This document shows, one piece after another, positions 27,586 to 35,362 of a stretch of DNA of 64,000 bases. The notes under the pieces are model-generated. The model saw nothing but the letters and a program-made list of their open reading frames with translations. It was not told the origin of the DNA and ran no database searches. Position numbers and translations under genes: made by a program. How positions within the stretch are numbered: the first letter of the stretch is position 1; the number at the start of each line of letters is the position of its first letter. The stretch is from an uncultured Granulosicoccus sp. (GTDB lineage: Bacteria; Pseudomonadota; Gammaproteobacteria; Granulosicoccales; Granulosicoccaceae): assembly GCA_937924505.1 (NCBI GenBank), contig CALDSR010000041.1, positions 94,752-158,751 of the forward strand, in the 5' to 3' direction.

Positions 27586-27601
27586 CGTGACACAAATCAC
27601 G
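27586..27601. promoter_or_regulatory. CRP-like palindrome CGTGA-N6-TCACG
   Basis: CGTGACACAAATCACG keeps the GTGA-N6-TCAC core of CRP/Vfr sites, with symmetrical C/G in place of the outer T/A. It lies 83-98 bases upstream of the VWA lipoprotein start on the minus strand. With the perfect site at 12683 it suggests that two surface genes may share cAMP-CRP control. It is one mismatch pair from consensus, so weaker than the first. Confidence 0.42.
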
Positions 27602-27674
27602 CTATCGAGTCAAAAGTGGCGGCACACCGGCTAATATCGACGCATTGACGACATATCTCGCCTGAAAGACCACG

Positions 27675-28892
27675 CTATTTTTGCAGATGCCTCATGACCC
27701 GTTCATCAAATCTGTCGAGCACAGCATCCCAATCAGGATTCCATGTGGTGCGTGCTACTGGAACACCATCAGGTGAAACGGCATGTTGCGCGCCAAACCA
27801 ATGTTGCCGGGCACGCAAGCAGGCAATAAAAACCGGATACTCATTACCATTGCATACCAACACTGAACCGTCTTTGCCAAACAGTGCGTTGTCGGGTGCA
27901 TACATCAATCCCAGATGTGACTGACTCACTATCCGGTGTTCAGGAAACGAGGCGGCACGCACTTCAACATGACGGTTGTCAGTGCTCCGCAGCAACTGGG
28001 AGGCATCACCGGTGTACTGGATCATCAAACGATCCGGGTGTGTAAAGCGCTTTTTGAACAAAGCTTCCGTGAAGTCGACATCAACCACGGAATCATCAAG
28101 TGTGGTGACCAACAACACTGGCATTGCCAGCCTGTCGCGGCGACGCCAGGCACGTTTGAGATGACGGCTTAACTTGTAGAATTGCCACCCCGAATTGATA
28201 GGTATCGAGTTGTATTTGATCGGGTTATCTTCGAGAATCATGCCGCCGAACAACCAAGGTCTGTACAGGCGATAAATCCCTGAGTACCGCAAGTAATGAT
28301 TCAAGCGGCTTTTGTATGCTGGTGATATCAGCAAGAGACTGGCAACTTCGGGGTGCTCACGGGCAATCAGTGTCGCCAGCACGGCGCCCATTGAAAATCC
28401 CCCGATATGTACCGTAGCGCCAGTAGCGCGTAGCGCATCAAAATGCGCATAGGCGGCTACAAGCCAGCTTCGCATTCGCACATCAAGCATCTGCACCGGG
28501 CTCGAGCCATGTCCTTCAAGCAGTACGGCACGCACGTCAAAGCCGCGCTGCGTAAGTTCGTCCGACAAATCATGCCAGACATAGGGCGAATCATTCAAGC
28601 CGTGAAAGAGCAAATACACGCCACGGTAAGGTACCGAAGTATCGGCCTTTCGTTCAAAGGGCAAGTTCAGCTCGATGTCATCAGTGCTGCGCTGCGGCAT
28701 CGAATGTTGTTCAAGCCACGCGGCAAGTGACAGACGATATTCGGAAAAGGTATCAGTTGGCGCACCGAACAATGCATTGCCGCTAATTCGGGTGGAACAG
28801 CCGGCGAGCAATACGCACACTGACAATAAGCACAACGCAAAAAGCCGAACCAGAGACCCATAAAATGGCTTGGTTCGGCTTTTGCTCAGCAT
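27675..28892 (-). CDS. Alpha/beta-hydrolase lipoprotein
   Basis: A 405-residue lipoprotein with lipobox VCVLLAGC. The alpha/beta-hydrolase fold is supported by VYLLFHGLNDSPYVW (oxyanion HG), the nucleophile elbow HIGGFSMGA (Ser), the acid TTLDDSVVD and the base His in SQSHLGLMY, so the triad appears complete. The fold resembles monoacylglycerol lipase or esterase proteins, held on a membrane by lipidation. ATG 28892 has AGGAAAGG upstream and is preferred to the TTG one codon earlier. It lies 32 bases downstream of the YebE-like gene on the same strand. Substrate unknown. Confidence 0.82.
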   Translation of the reverse strand: MLSKSRTKPFYGSLVRLFALCLLSVCVLLAGCSTRISGNALFGAPTDTFSEYRLSLAAWLEQHSMPQRSTDDIELNLPFERKADTSVPYRGVYLLFHGLNDSPYVWHDLSDELTQRGFDVRAVLLEGHGSSPVQMLDVRMRSWLVAAYAHFDALRATGATVHIGGFSMGAVLATLIAREHPEVASLLLISPAYKSRLNHYLRYSGIYRLYRPWLFGGMILEDNPIKYNSIPINSGWQFYKLSRHLKRAWRRRDRLAMPVLLVTTLDDSVVDVDFTEALFKKRFTHPDRLMIQYTGDASQLLRSTDNRHVEVRAASFPEHRIVSQSHLGLMYAPDNALFGKDGSVLVCNGNEYPVFIACLRARQHWFGAQHAVSPDGVPVARTTWNPDWDAVLDRFDERVMRHLQK

Positions 28893-28924
28893 CAAGAGCC
28901 TTTCCTGGAACGCCTGATAAAACT

Positions 28925-29692
28925 CTAGCTATAGAGCACTGGCACTCCAAGTTTTTCATGGATGGCATTGCAGTGCTGTTCGGATATTCCCATGGACTTG
29001 CGCAGGCCATCGAGATACTGCGCTTCCGCGCGCGAATCCAGATCAATACCAAGCAAGGACATCATGTAAACCTGCATTTCGGCACCTTTTGGTATGTTAC
29101 GCAACAGACCGTCTGTATCAAGTGGCGACTGCATTTCCGAAATAACGAACTTGCGTTCTTCATCGCTCACTTCGTCACCAAGGTGCTCGACAATTTTCTG
29201 TTGTTCAGCCTGATCGATATTGCCATCGGACTTGGCTGCGTTGATCATCGCGCGAATAAGCACCTTCGCCTGGTCTTCTTGAGCGGGTTCAGGAGGAGGA
29301 GTCTTCTTTCCTTGCAAGGCAGAATTGAGCAAATCCCCCAAACTGCCGCCCGCCGGCGCACTGGAACCGAAGCCGCCGCCCAGACCATCGGTCAGGCCGC
29401 CAGCCGCACCACCAGATCCACCAGAAATACTCTCCAGCAAACCACCGAGACCGCCCGGCATGCCCTGCCCACCAGCTGAGGCACCGCCCGACTGGGCGCT
29501 GCCGCCACCGAGCAGACTACCCAAACCGCCAAGGCCACCGCCACCGCCGCCCTTGCTTCCGCCCAGCGCGCTGCCGAGAAGATCACCAAGACCGCCGCCG
29601 CCACCACCACCGCGATTATTGACCATTTTGCCGACGCCTTTCGCCACCATGACACCAACAGCGATGCGTCCAAGAGTTCCAACCAAGCTCAT
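28925..29692 (-). CDS. DUF533/YebE-like protein with very Gly-rich N-terminus
   Basis: A 255-residue protein. The N-terminus MSLVGTLGRIAVGVMVAKGVGKMV may be a weak membrane segment. Residues ~27-120 are mostly Gly/Ser/Ala (GGGGGGGLGDLLGSALGG...). The C-terminal ~125 residues (DQAKVLIRAMINAAKSDGNIDQAEQQKIVEHLGDEVSDEE...) are a TerB-like helical domain of the DUF533/YebE family with an acidic metal-binding-like loop. The family is linked to envelope or tellurite contexts but has no proven biochemistry. The Gly-rich stretch is far longer than in E. coli YebE. Confidence 0.78.
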   Translation of the reverse strand: MSLVGTLGRIAVGVMVAKGVGKMVNNRGGGGGGGLGDLLGSALGGSKGGGGGGLGGLGSLLGGGSAQSGGASAGGQGMPGGLGGLLESISGGSGGAAGGLTDGLGGGFGSSAPAGGSLGDLLNSALQGKKTPPPEPAQEDQAKVLIRAMINAAKSDGNIDQAEQQKIVEHLGDEVSDEERKFVISEMQSPLDTDGLLRNIPKGAEMQVYMMSLLGIDLDSRAEAQYLDGLRKSMGISEQHCNAIHEKLGVPVLYS

Positions 29693-29792
29693 CTTGTTCT
29701 CCGAGGAAGTTGTTGGTCGCGGTACGCGACCTTTGTACCCTGCAGTGTACCTGATCAGACCATCCGGCCGTAGCCATCTATAATGCGTAATC

Positions 29793-30962
29793 GTGCTGAC
29801 ACTGACATCGCAATCGGCCAGACAACTGTTATTGGACCTTCAGGGGCTCGGCAAAGCGCCTTCCGGTGCCCGTGATGTCGGCAGTTTTGCCGCGACAATC
29901 CAGTCACTGGGCATGGTTCAGCTGGATTCGATCGACGTGCTTGCGCGTGCTCACCACCACATTCTCTGGTCCCGCCACAACGCGTATCGCTCGCGGAGCT
30001 ACGACCAACTCTTGACACGTCAACGTCGCGTGTTTGAACATTTCACGCACGATGCGGCTATTTTGCCGATGGATCTGTATCCCTTCTGGCAACGTCAATG
30101 CAGACGGCGAGCAGAACGATACGAACGCAGCGGCTGGGGCAAGGAAATGGCCAGTGTAGAAACGCAATACGCCATCCTCAAGCGTATCGACAGTGAAGGA
30201 CCGGTCTGTTCCCGTGACTTTACCGGTCAGGCTGACAAAAGCAAGCATGCCTGGATGCGCCCTCCTCACAAACTGGCACTGGACTACCTGTGGTTAAAGG
30301 GCGAATTGTCCGTCTCTCACCGGCACAAATTCATCAAGTACTACGATCTGACTGAACGAGTCATACCTGAATTCTTCCGCTCGCAGAACAAATCCGATAA
30401 AGAACAGATAAATCACTTGTGCACACTGGCACTCGATAAACTCGGCTTCGCATCAGCCGGGGAAATTCAACGCTTCTGGGATGCGATGTCACTTGATGAA
30501 GTGAAAGCGTGGATCGATCAGCATCCGGAATCGGTACAGACGATCAAGCTGGTAAACAAGGATGGCTCTACGCGTGATGTGTATGCACGCCCGGATATAG
30601 AAGCCTGTCTTGAATCACTTGAGCCAACCACGACGCGATTGCGAATCCTGAGCCCATTCGATCCGCTGGTCCGAGATCGAAATCGATTGTCGCGACTTTT
30701 CGGATTTGATTTTCGTATCGAAATCTATACACCCGCCAAGCAACGAAAGTATGGATATTATGTGTATCCCATTCTGGAAGGGAGCAAGTTCGTCGGCCGC
30801 CTGGAAGTGCGCAAGAATATCAAGGCAAACGCACTGAACCTGATCAACGTCTGGTGGGAACCTGCCGTACGTTCCAGCAAGGCTCGAGACGCCAAATTGA
30901 ATCGCGAACTTATCCGCCTGGCAAGGCTTGCCGGCGTGCGCGACGTGGCGCTTGCGCACTAA
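29793..30962 (+). CDS. YcaQ/AlkX-type winged-helix DNA glycosylase family protein
   Basis: A 389-residue HTH_42 family protein. The AlkZ/YcaQ family are monofunctional DNA glycosylases that unhook interstrand crosslinks or bulky alkyl lesions. The catalytic motif in the N-terminal domain reads QLD (Q43-L44-D45 in GMVQLDSIDVLARAHH). To my knowledge QxD marks the AlkX (E. coli YcaQ) subgroup, whereas AlkZ has QxQ. Other supporting blocks are FEHFTHDAAILP and RILSPFDPLVRDRNRLSRLFGFDF. The start is GTG at 29793. Its stop overlaps that of the convergent sulfur-module hydrolase by two bases. Confidence 0.85.
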   Translation: MLTLTSQSARQLLLDLQGLGKAPSGARDVGSFAATIQSLGMVQLDSIDVLARAHHHILWSRHNAYRSRSYDQLLTRQRRVFEHFTHDAAILPMDLYPFWQRQCRRRAERYERSGWGKEMASVETQYAILKRIDSEGPVCSRDFTGQADKSKHAWMRPPHKLALDYLWLKGELSVSHRHKFIKYYDLTERVIPEFFRSQNKSDKEQINHLCTLALDKLGFASAGEIQRFWDAMSLDEVKAWIDQHPESVQTIKLVNKDGSTRDVYARPDIEACLESLEPTTTRLRILSPFDPLVRDRNRLSRLFGFDFRIEIYTPAKQRKYGYYVYPILEGSKFVGRLEVRKNIKANALNLINVWWEPAVRSSKARDAKLNRELIRLARLAGVRDVALAH

Positions 30963-31843
30963 AGCTGATTGACCGGCACCTTCAGATACTGATTCCCGTC
31001 CTCGTCGGCTTCGGGAAATTGCCCCGCTCGCATATTAACCTGCAAGGCTGGAATGATGAGCTTTGGCATCGCAAGCGTTCGATCACGTTCCTCGCGCAGT
31101 TTGACGAACGCCTCTTCGTCTATGCCATCACCAAGATGAATATTGTGCCGCTTTTCATCTCCGACCGTTGTTTCCCACTCGATATCGCGTCCATTCGGTC
31201 CATAGTCGTGACAGATAAACAGCCGCATTTCATCCGGCAACGACAGCAAGCGCTGCACGGACCGGTATAGCACACGCGCATCACCACCCGGGAAATCGGC
31301 GCGTGCCGTGCCACCATCAGGCATGAATAGCGTATCGCCGACAAAAGCGGCATTACCCACAACATGTGTTATGCATGCTGGGGTATGCCCAGGCGTATGC
31401 AGGGTAAATGCCTTCATGCCACCAATCATATAGCTATCGTTATCGGCAAAAAGATGATCAAACTGACTGCCATCACGTTCAAATTCAGTGCCCTCATTGA
31501 ACACCTTGCCAAAAACGTCCTGTACTTCACGAATGCCTTCGCCGATCCCTATCTTGCCACCGAGCTTCTGTTGTAAATAAGGTGCGGCGGAGAGATGATC
31601 AGCATGCACATGTGTTTCTATAAGCCATTCAACGTCGAATTCTTGCTGCTGCACATAATCGACAATCTCATCTGCTGACTCGAAGCTCATTCGCCCCGCC
31701 GCATAATCGAAGTCCAGGACGGTATCGTAGATCGCACACGCACTGGAGTCAGGGTCCTTGACTACATAACTGACCGTATTGCTGGCCTTGTCAAAAAAGC
31801 CCTTGACCACGGGCACTACAGTCAAATCTACCGAGTTATTCAT
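30959..31843 (-). CDS. Metallo-beta-lactamase-fold hydrolase, ETHE1/Blh persulfide-dioxygenase-like
   Basis: A 294-residue MBL-fold enzyme with the metal motif THVHADH (H78, H80, D82, H83), then HTPGHTPAC, FVGDTLFMPD and CHDYGP. The LIETHVHADHLSAAPYL pattern matches ETHE1/Blh-type persulfide dioxygenases, which oxidise glutathione persulfide in sulfide detoxification, rather than lactamases. The downstream position after two YeeE/YedE proteins matches the known bigR-type sulfur operons. The ATG at 31843 has AGGAG six bases upstream and overlaps the previous gene by four bases. No BigR repressor gene is adjacent. Activity is inferred. Confidence 0.82.
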   Translation of the reverse strand: MNNSVDLTVVPVVKGFFDKASNTVSYVVKDPDSSACAIYDTVLDFDYAAGRMSFESADEIVDYVQQQEFDVEWLIETHVHADHLSAAPYLQQKLGGKIGIGEGIREVQDVFGKVFNEGTEFERDGSQFDHLFADNDSYMIGGMKAFTLHTPGHTPACITHVVGNAAFVGDTLFMPDGGTARADFPGGDARVLYRSVQRLLSLPDEMRLFICHDYGPNGRDIEWETTVGDEKRHNIHLGDGIDEEAFVKLREERDRTLAMPKLIIPALQVNMRAGQFPEADEDGNQYLKVPVNQL

Positions 31844-32283
31844 GTGGACTCCTTCATAGACAAGTAAGTAGATGTAAACCACATACCAATCAGCATCGCT
31901 GGGACAAAAGACAAGGTACCAATGGCCATCAGCGGCAACGCTGTCCAGGCAGGACCCGGACAAAAACCACTCAAGCCCCAACCCACACCGAATACCATCG
32001 CGCCACCGAGCAGGCGTTTTTCAATTCTGGTCGCCGTCGGTTTATGAAACTGTGTATCGAACACCGGTTCGCTGCGTTTGAAGATATAACGGTAACCGAC
32101 AAAAGTTGTCACCGTCGCACCACCCATGACGAATATCAAGCTTGGATCCCAGGTACCCGTGACATCGAGAAAATTAAGCACCTTTTGCGGGTTGGACATG
32201 CCGGAAATCACCAGCCCGATTCCGAACACCAGGCCTGCGATCAATGCGGCCAAAACGCGAGTGATGACGCCTTTAGAAAACAT
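31840..32283 (-). CDS. YeeE/YedE-family sulfur transport protein, second half (PmpB-like)
   Basis: A 147-residue membrane protein with about four helices and the motif GWGLSGFCPGPAW, whose Cys corresponds to the thiosulfate-channel Cys of YeeE. It is half the size of E. coli YeeE and should pair with the product of the gene just upstream. Together they would import thiosulfate or another sulfur compound. The ATG at 32283 overlaps the first-half gene by 11 bases; its end overlaps the hydrolase start by four. The three-gene unit looks like a sulfide/persulfide handling operon. Confidence 0.83.
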   Translation of the reverse strand: MFSKGVITRVLAALIAGLVFGIGLVISGMSNPQKVLNFLDVTGTWDPSLIFVMGGATVTTFVGYRYIFKRSEPVFDTQFHKPTATRIEKRLLGGAMVFGVGWGLSGFCPGPAWTALPLMAIGTLSFVPAMLIGMWFTSTYLSMKEST

Positions 32284-32698
32284 GACGTACCACCCAAACG
32301 GTAATAGCTGCACTGAGCATAAATGTCACCACCGCGCCAAGCGAACGAACAGAGAGCCTGGCAAGACCACAGACGCCATGACCTGAAGTGCATCCTGAGC
32401 CTAACACCGTCCCTGCTCCGACCAGTAGTCCACCGACCATCATGAGCACAAGATTTGAAGACACGGTTTGTTCAACATCGGTGCCAGTAATGAGTTGTAT
32501 CAACACCGGGGCCAAAATCAGACCAATGATAAAACTGACTCGCCAGGCAGACTCAGCGAGGGGCTGTTTAAGCGCGTTTGCACTGATACCTGAAATACCC
32601 GCGACACGACCAAAGAAGAACATCACCGACAAGGCAGACAAGCCAATGAGAACGCCACCAAACAAGGAGGCTATTGGTGTGAAATCAGTCATGATCAA
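32273..32698 (-). CDS. YeeE/YedE-family sulfur transport protein, first half (PmpA-like)
   Basis: A 141-residue membrane protein with about four helices and the conserved LGSGCTSGHGVCGLARLS motif, whose Cys-containing GxGCxxGHG loop lines the YeeE transport path. It leads the three-gene sulfur module. The first codon is TTG at 32698, six bases after AGGAG; an ATG two codons later (32692) is also possible but sits 12 bases from that site. Complementary half of the adjacent PmpB-like protein. Confidence 0.83.
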   Translation of the reverse strand: MIMTDFTPIASLFGGVLIGLSALSVMFFFGRVAGISGISANALKQPLAESAWRVSFIIGLILAPVLIQLITGTDVEQTVSSNLVLMMVGGLLVGAGTVLGSGCTSGHGVCGLARLSVRSLGAVVTFMLSAAITVWVVRHVF

Positions 32699-32725
32699 TT
32701 TGCACTCCTATTGAATAAGCACGTA

Positions 32726-33733
32726 TCAACTGCCAATCGAAACAGTTGTGCCACTTTCCAAAGACGCATAAGCAGCATTGGCAATCATTAATGCCCGTCG
32801 TCCATCCTCACCACTGACCGATGGCTGACACTTGCCATCGAGCACATCGACAAAGTGAGCCCATTCGACCTGATAGGCATCCCGATAACGTTCAAGGAAA
32901 AAGTGCATAGGCTTTTCGTGACGCACCCCTTCCTCTCGCTCAAGCACCAGAGCGGTTTCCGGAATGTTGTTGGTACGCAATGATCCGAGCGATCCATGAG
33001 CTTCAATGCGCTGATCATAGCCAAAGGTAGCGCGCCGAGAATTGGTCACAACCGCCATCTTTCCGCTGGCACATTGCAGCGTCACTATTGCCGTATCGAT
33101 ATCGCCTTCATTCTTGATCATTGGATCGACCAGAGCAGCTGCCGTCGCATGGACGGCAATGGGTTCTTCACCGAGCATGAAGCGCGCAAGGTCAAAGTCA
33201 TGAACGGTCATGTCGCGAAACAGACCACCAGAGACGCGAATGTATTCAGCCGGTGGTGGCGATGGGTCTTTGGAGATGACGGTCACCATTTCCACGTCGC
33301 CAATGTCGCCAGCACGAATACGTTTTTCCATGCTGGCAATACCAGGATCGAACCGACGATTGAAACCCAGCAACAATGGCGATTTCGAATCACTGGTTGC
33401 TTTTAGTACGCTATCAACACGCTCAATTGACAGATCAATGGGTTTTTCACAAAAAACGGCCTTACCGCTGTTCATGCCCCGTTCGATCAGATCACCGTGT
33501 GTTTCAGTCGCTGAGCAGATGACAATGGCATCAACACTGTCATCTTTGAATACCGTGTCCTCATCCACTGCGGAACAATGATACTTTTCCGAGAGCTCAG
33601 CCGCACCGCTGCCAAATGGGTCAACGATGTACTTGATCCCGGTACTGGGATGTCGATCGATATTGTCTATATGGACGCGTCCAATTCGTCCGGCGCCAAA
33701 CAGCGCGATGGAATAGTTGCTCGTTGCACTCAT
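32726..33733 (-). CDS. iolG: Inositol 2-dehydrogenase IolG
   Basis: A 335-residue Gfo/Idh/MocA-family oxidoreductase. The Rossmann motif is IALFGAGRIGRVHIDN, then EKPIDLS (catalytic Lys in the EKP motif), the binding loop VSGGLFRDMTVHDFDLARF with the catalytic Asp/His pair, and SGEDGRRAL near the end. It oxidises myo-inositol to 2-keto-myo-inositol with NAD. The start is ATG 33733; the longer frame to 33826 reads back into iolB. It lies ten bases downstream of iolB. No iolE, iolD or iolC is nearby, so the full inositol pathway must be encoded elsewhere. Confidence 0.9.
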   Translation of the reverse strand: MSATSNYSIALFGAGRIGRVHIDNIDRHPSTGIKYIVDPFGSGAAELSEKYHCSAVDEDTVFKDDSVDAIVICSATETHGDLIERGMNSGKAVFCEKPIDLSIERVDSVLKATSDSKSPLLLGFNRRFDPGIASMEKRIRAGDIGDVEMVTVISKDPSPPPAEYIRVSGGLFRDMTVHDFDLARFMLGEEPIAVHATAAALVDPMIKNEGDIDTAIVTLQCASGKMAVVTNSRRATFGYDQRIEAHGSLGSLRTNNIPETALVLEREEGVRHEKPMHFFLERYRDAYQVEWAHFVDVLDGKCQPSVSGEDGRRALMIANAAYASLESGTTVSIGS

Positions 33734-33743
33734 AAATAAGTTG

Positions 33744-34547
33744 TCATTTTTTTGGTTCGCTTGCAAGCCAGTCGTGGTCTGGATGATTCTGAAAGCGCCA
33801 CTTGCGCATCGGCCCGGCCATGACATTCAGATAATACATCTCATAACCATAGGGTGCAGCGCAAGGATGATGACCTTTGGGAACCAGCACGACGTCGCCG
33901 TCGTGCACCGCCATCGTCTCATCCAGAGCACCATCCTCAGTAAAGACTCGCTGAATACCAAAACCCTGTGATGGATTCAGTCGATGGTAATACGTCTCCT
34001 CAAGGTAGGTCATTTCAGGATAGTTATCCTCGTCATGCCGATGGGGTGGATAAGATGACCAATGCCCGGCAGGCGTAAACACTTCAGTAACAAGCAAACT
34101 GTCCGCGATATCCCGCTCCTCCATAGCGATGGGGTAAATATGCCGAAGATTGGTTCCGGAGCCTCGCGCAATTTGCTCGATATCGGTAATTTCGGTGGGC
34201 GCATAGTTACCGTGACCCGGAGCCGAACACACCGCGAGAGTGCAATCCGTAACAGCGGTCACAGACCACAGAATGTCATCCGGAAAATAAAGCGCACTCG
34301 GTGGAAGCTTTTCGAAAACGTTCATGCGATTGCCAAAAGCCATTCGCTCCAGAGCACCGCCAGCGATATCAGCCTTACCTTCAACAAGTACCAGAATGAC
34401 TTCATTGTCACCGCTTGACTGCTCGATACGATCTCCTGGCTTTAACCGAAACAGTTCAAACCCGACGAAGGTCCAGCCAGCTGATGCTGGCGAGATGTCA
34501 TGCACCTTTCCAGTCTTGCCGGATGGGCGCCGTAACAGATTGCTCAT
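33744..34547 (-). CDS. iolB: 5-deoxy-glucuronate isomerase IolB
   Basis: A 267-residue bicupin enzyme of myo-inositol catabolism, isomerising 5-deoxy-D-glucuronate to 2-deoxy-5-keto-D-gluconate. Typical segments are SYPPHRHDEDNYPEMTYLEETYYHR, with the His/Glu metal-binding cupin motif, and DGDVVLVPKGHHPCAAPYGYEMYYLNVMAG. The length equals that of known IolB. First gene of a two-gene unit with iolG. The ATG is at 34547. Confidence 0.93.
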   Translation of the reverse strand: MSNLLRRPSGKTGKVHDISPASAGWTFVGFELFRLKPGDRIEQSSGDNEVILVLVEGKADIAGGALERMAFGNRMNVFEKLPPSALYFPDDILWSVTAVTDCTLAVCSAPGHGNYAPTEITDIEQIARGSGTNLRHIYPIAMEERDIADSLLVTEVFTPAGHWSSYPPHRHDEDNYPEMTYLEETYYHRLNPSQGFGIQRVFTEDGALDETMAVHDGDVVLVPKGHHPCAAPYGYEMYYLNVMAGPMRKWRFQNHPDHDWLASEPKK

Positions 34548-34751
34548 GAGATCAGTCCCACCTTTTCTTGGTGTTTATCAGCTTATGACAATACCGCAAC
34601 TCATGCATCGATGCCAAAAAAGGCCGCAAAAACAATAACCTACTTCAGGCATAAAGGCTTTATGATCATCGAGTAATGCGATATCTGTGCAAGTCGCGCT
34701 TCCAGAGCCGTTAACCAATTTGACATCCTACAGCTCAGGAAGACAAGCGCC

Positions 34752-35261
34752 ATGTTTACAACTAACAAATACAGAACTACCGCGGCTATTTGCCTGTCAT
34801 TGATGGCACTTAGTGCTTGTGGCAGCAAGCCAACAAAGACACAAGCCATCGAACCGATCACCTCAGCGCCATTGGAACTGAGAACAACCAACCGTGGTCC
34901 AGCCCTGACCATAGATGACGTCTTGTTCGACTTTGAACAAGCGAACCTGCGCCCCGAGGCCAACAGTCTGATTCGCCAGGCCGCCGAGTACTTGCAAAAA
35001 AATCCGGACCGTATCGCTATTGTCGAAGGTCACACTGACCACACAGGTGACAAAAGCTACAATCAATTGCTGTCTGATGCTCGCTCCGACAGCGTCAGGC
35101 AACAACTGATGCGCTTTGGCATCTCAGAGAATCGTATCAAGACTACAGGCTTTGGCGAAACCCAGCCAGTCGCCTCGAACAAGACCCCGGACGGTCGTCA
35201 GGCAAATCGACGGGTCGAGATTGTGTTTCAGAAGATCTCTCGTCAGTACAGCAGCCTGTAG
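34752..35261 (+). CDS. OmpA-domain lipoprotein
   Basis: A 169-residue lipoprotein. Signal MFTTNKYRTTAAICLSLMALSAC ends in a lipobox (Cys23). The rest is a single OmpA C-terminal domain: DVLFDFEQANLRPEANSLI, VEGHTDHTGDKSYNQLLSDARSDSVRQQL and ETQPVASNKTPDGRQANRRVEIVF. It resembles the YiaD/Pal type that ties the outer membrane to peptidoglycan. AGGA lies about 11 bases upstream of ATG 34752. It is followed by a strong bidirectional terminator shared with the convergent GH16 gene. Confidence 0.9.
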   Translation: MFTTNKYRTTAAICLSLMALSACGSKPTKTQAIEPITSAPLELRTTNRGPALTIDDVLFDFEQANLRPEANSLIRQAAEYLQKNPDRIAIVEGHTDHTGDKSYNQLLSDARSDSVRQQLMRFGISENRIKTTGFGETQPVASNKTPDGRQANRRVEIVFQKISRQYSSL

Positions 35262-35300
35262 CGATCGATCGCTAACGTTTCGAATTCGAATCCCTGACGC

Positions 35301-35332
35301 AAAAAAGGCGGCCAAAATGGCCGCCTTTTTTT
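35301..35332. terminator. Strong bidirectional Rho-independent terminator
   Basis: An 8-base GC-rich stem (GGCGGCCA at 35307-35314 with TGGCCGCC at 35318-35325) and AAA loop, flanked by an A-tract on the left and a T-tract on the right. It works in both directions and sits between the converging OmpA lipoprotein and GH16 genes. Confidence 0.95.
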
Positions 35333-35362
35333 ACTTCCGGTGTTGTCGAAAAACCGTGAAAG

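Noticed and set aside
29325..29783. Plus-strand Pro-rich frame of 152 codons
   Set aside because: Antisense of the Gly-rich region of the YebE-like gene.
31844..31981. N-terminal extension of the metallo-beta-lactamase-fold protein
   Set aside because: It lies inside the upstream YeeE-type gene, and ATG 31843 has a better ribosome site.
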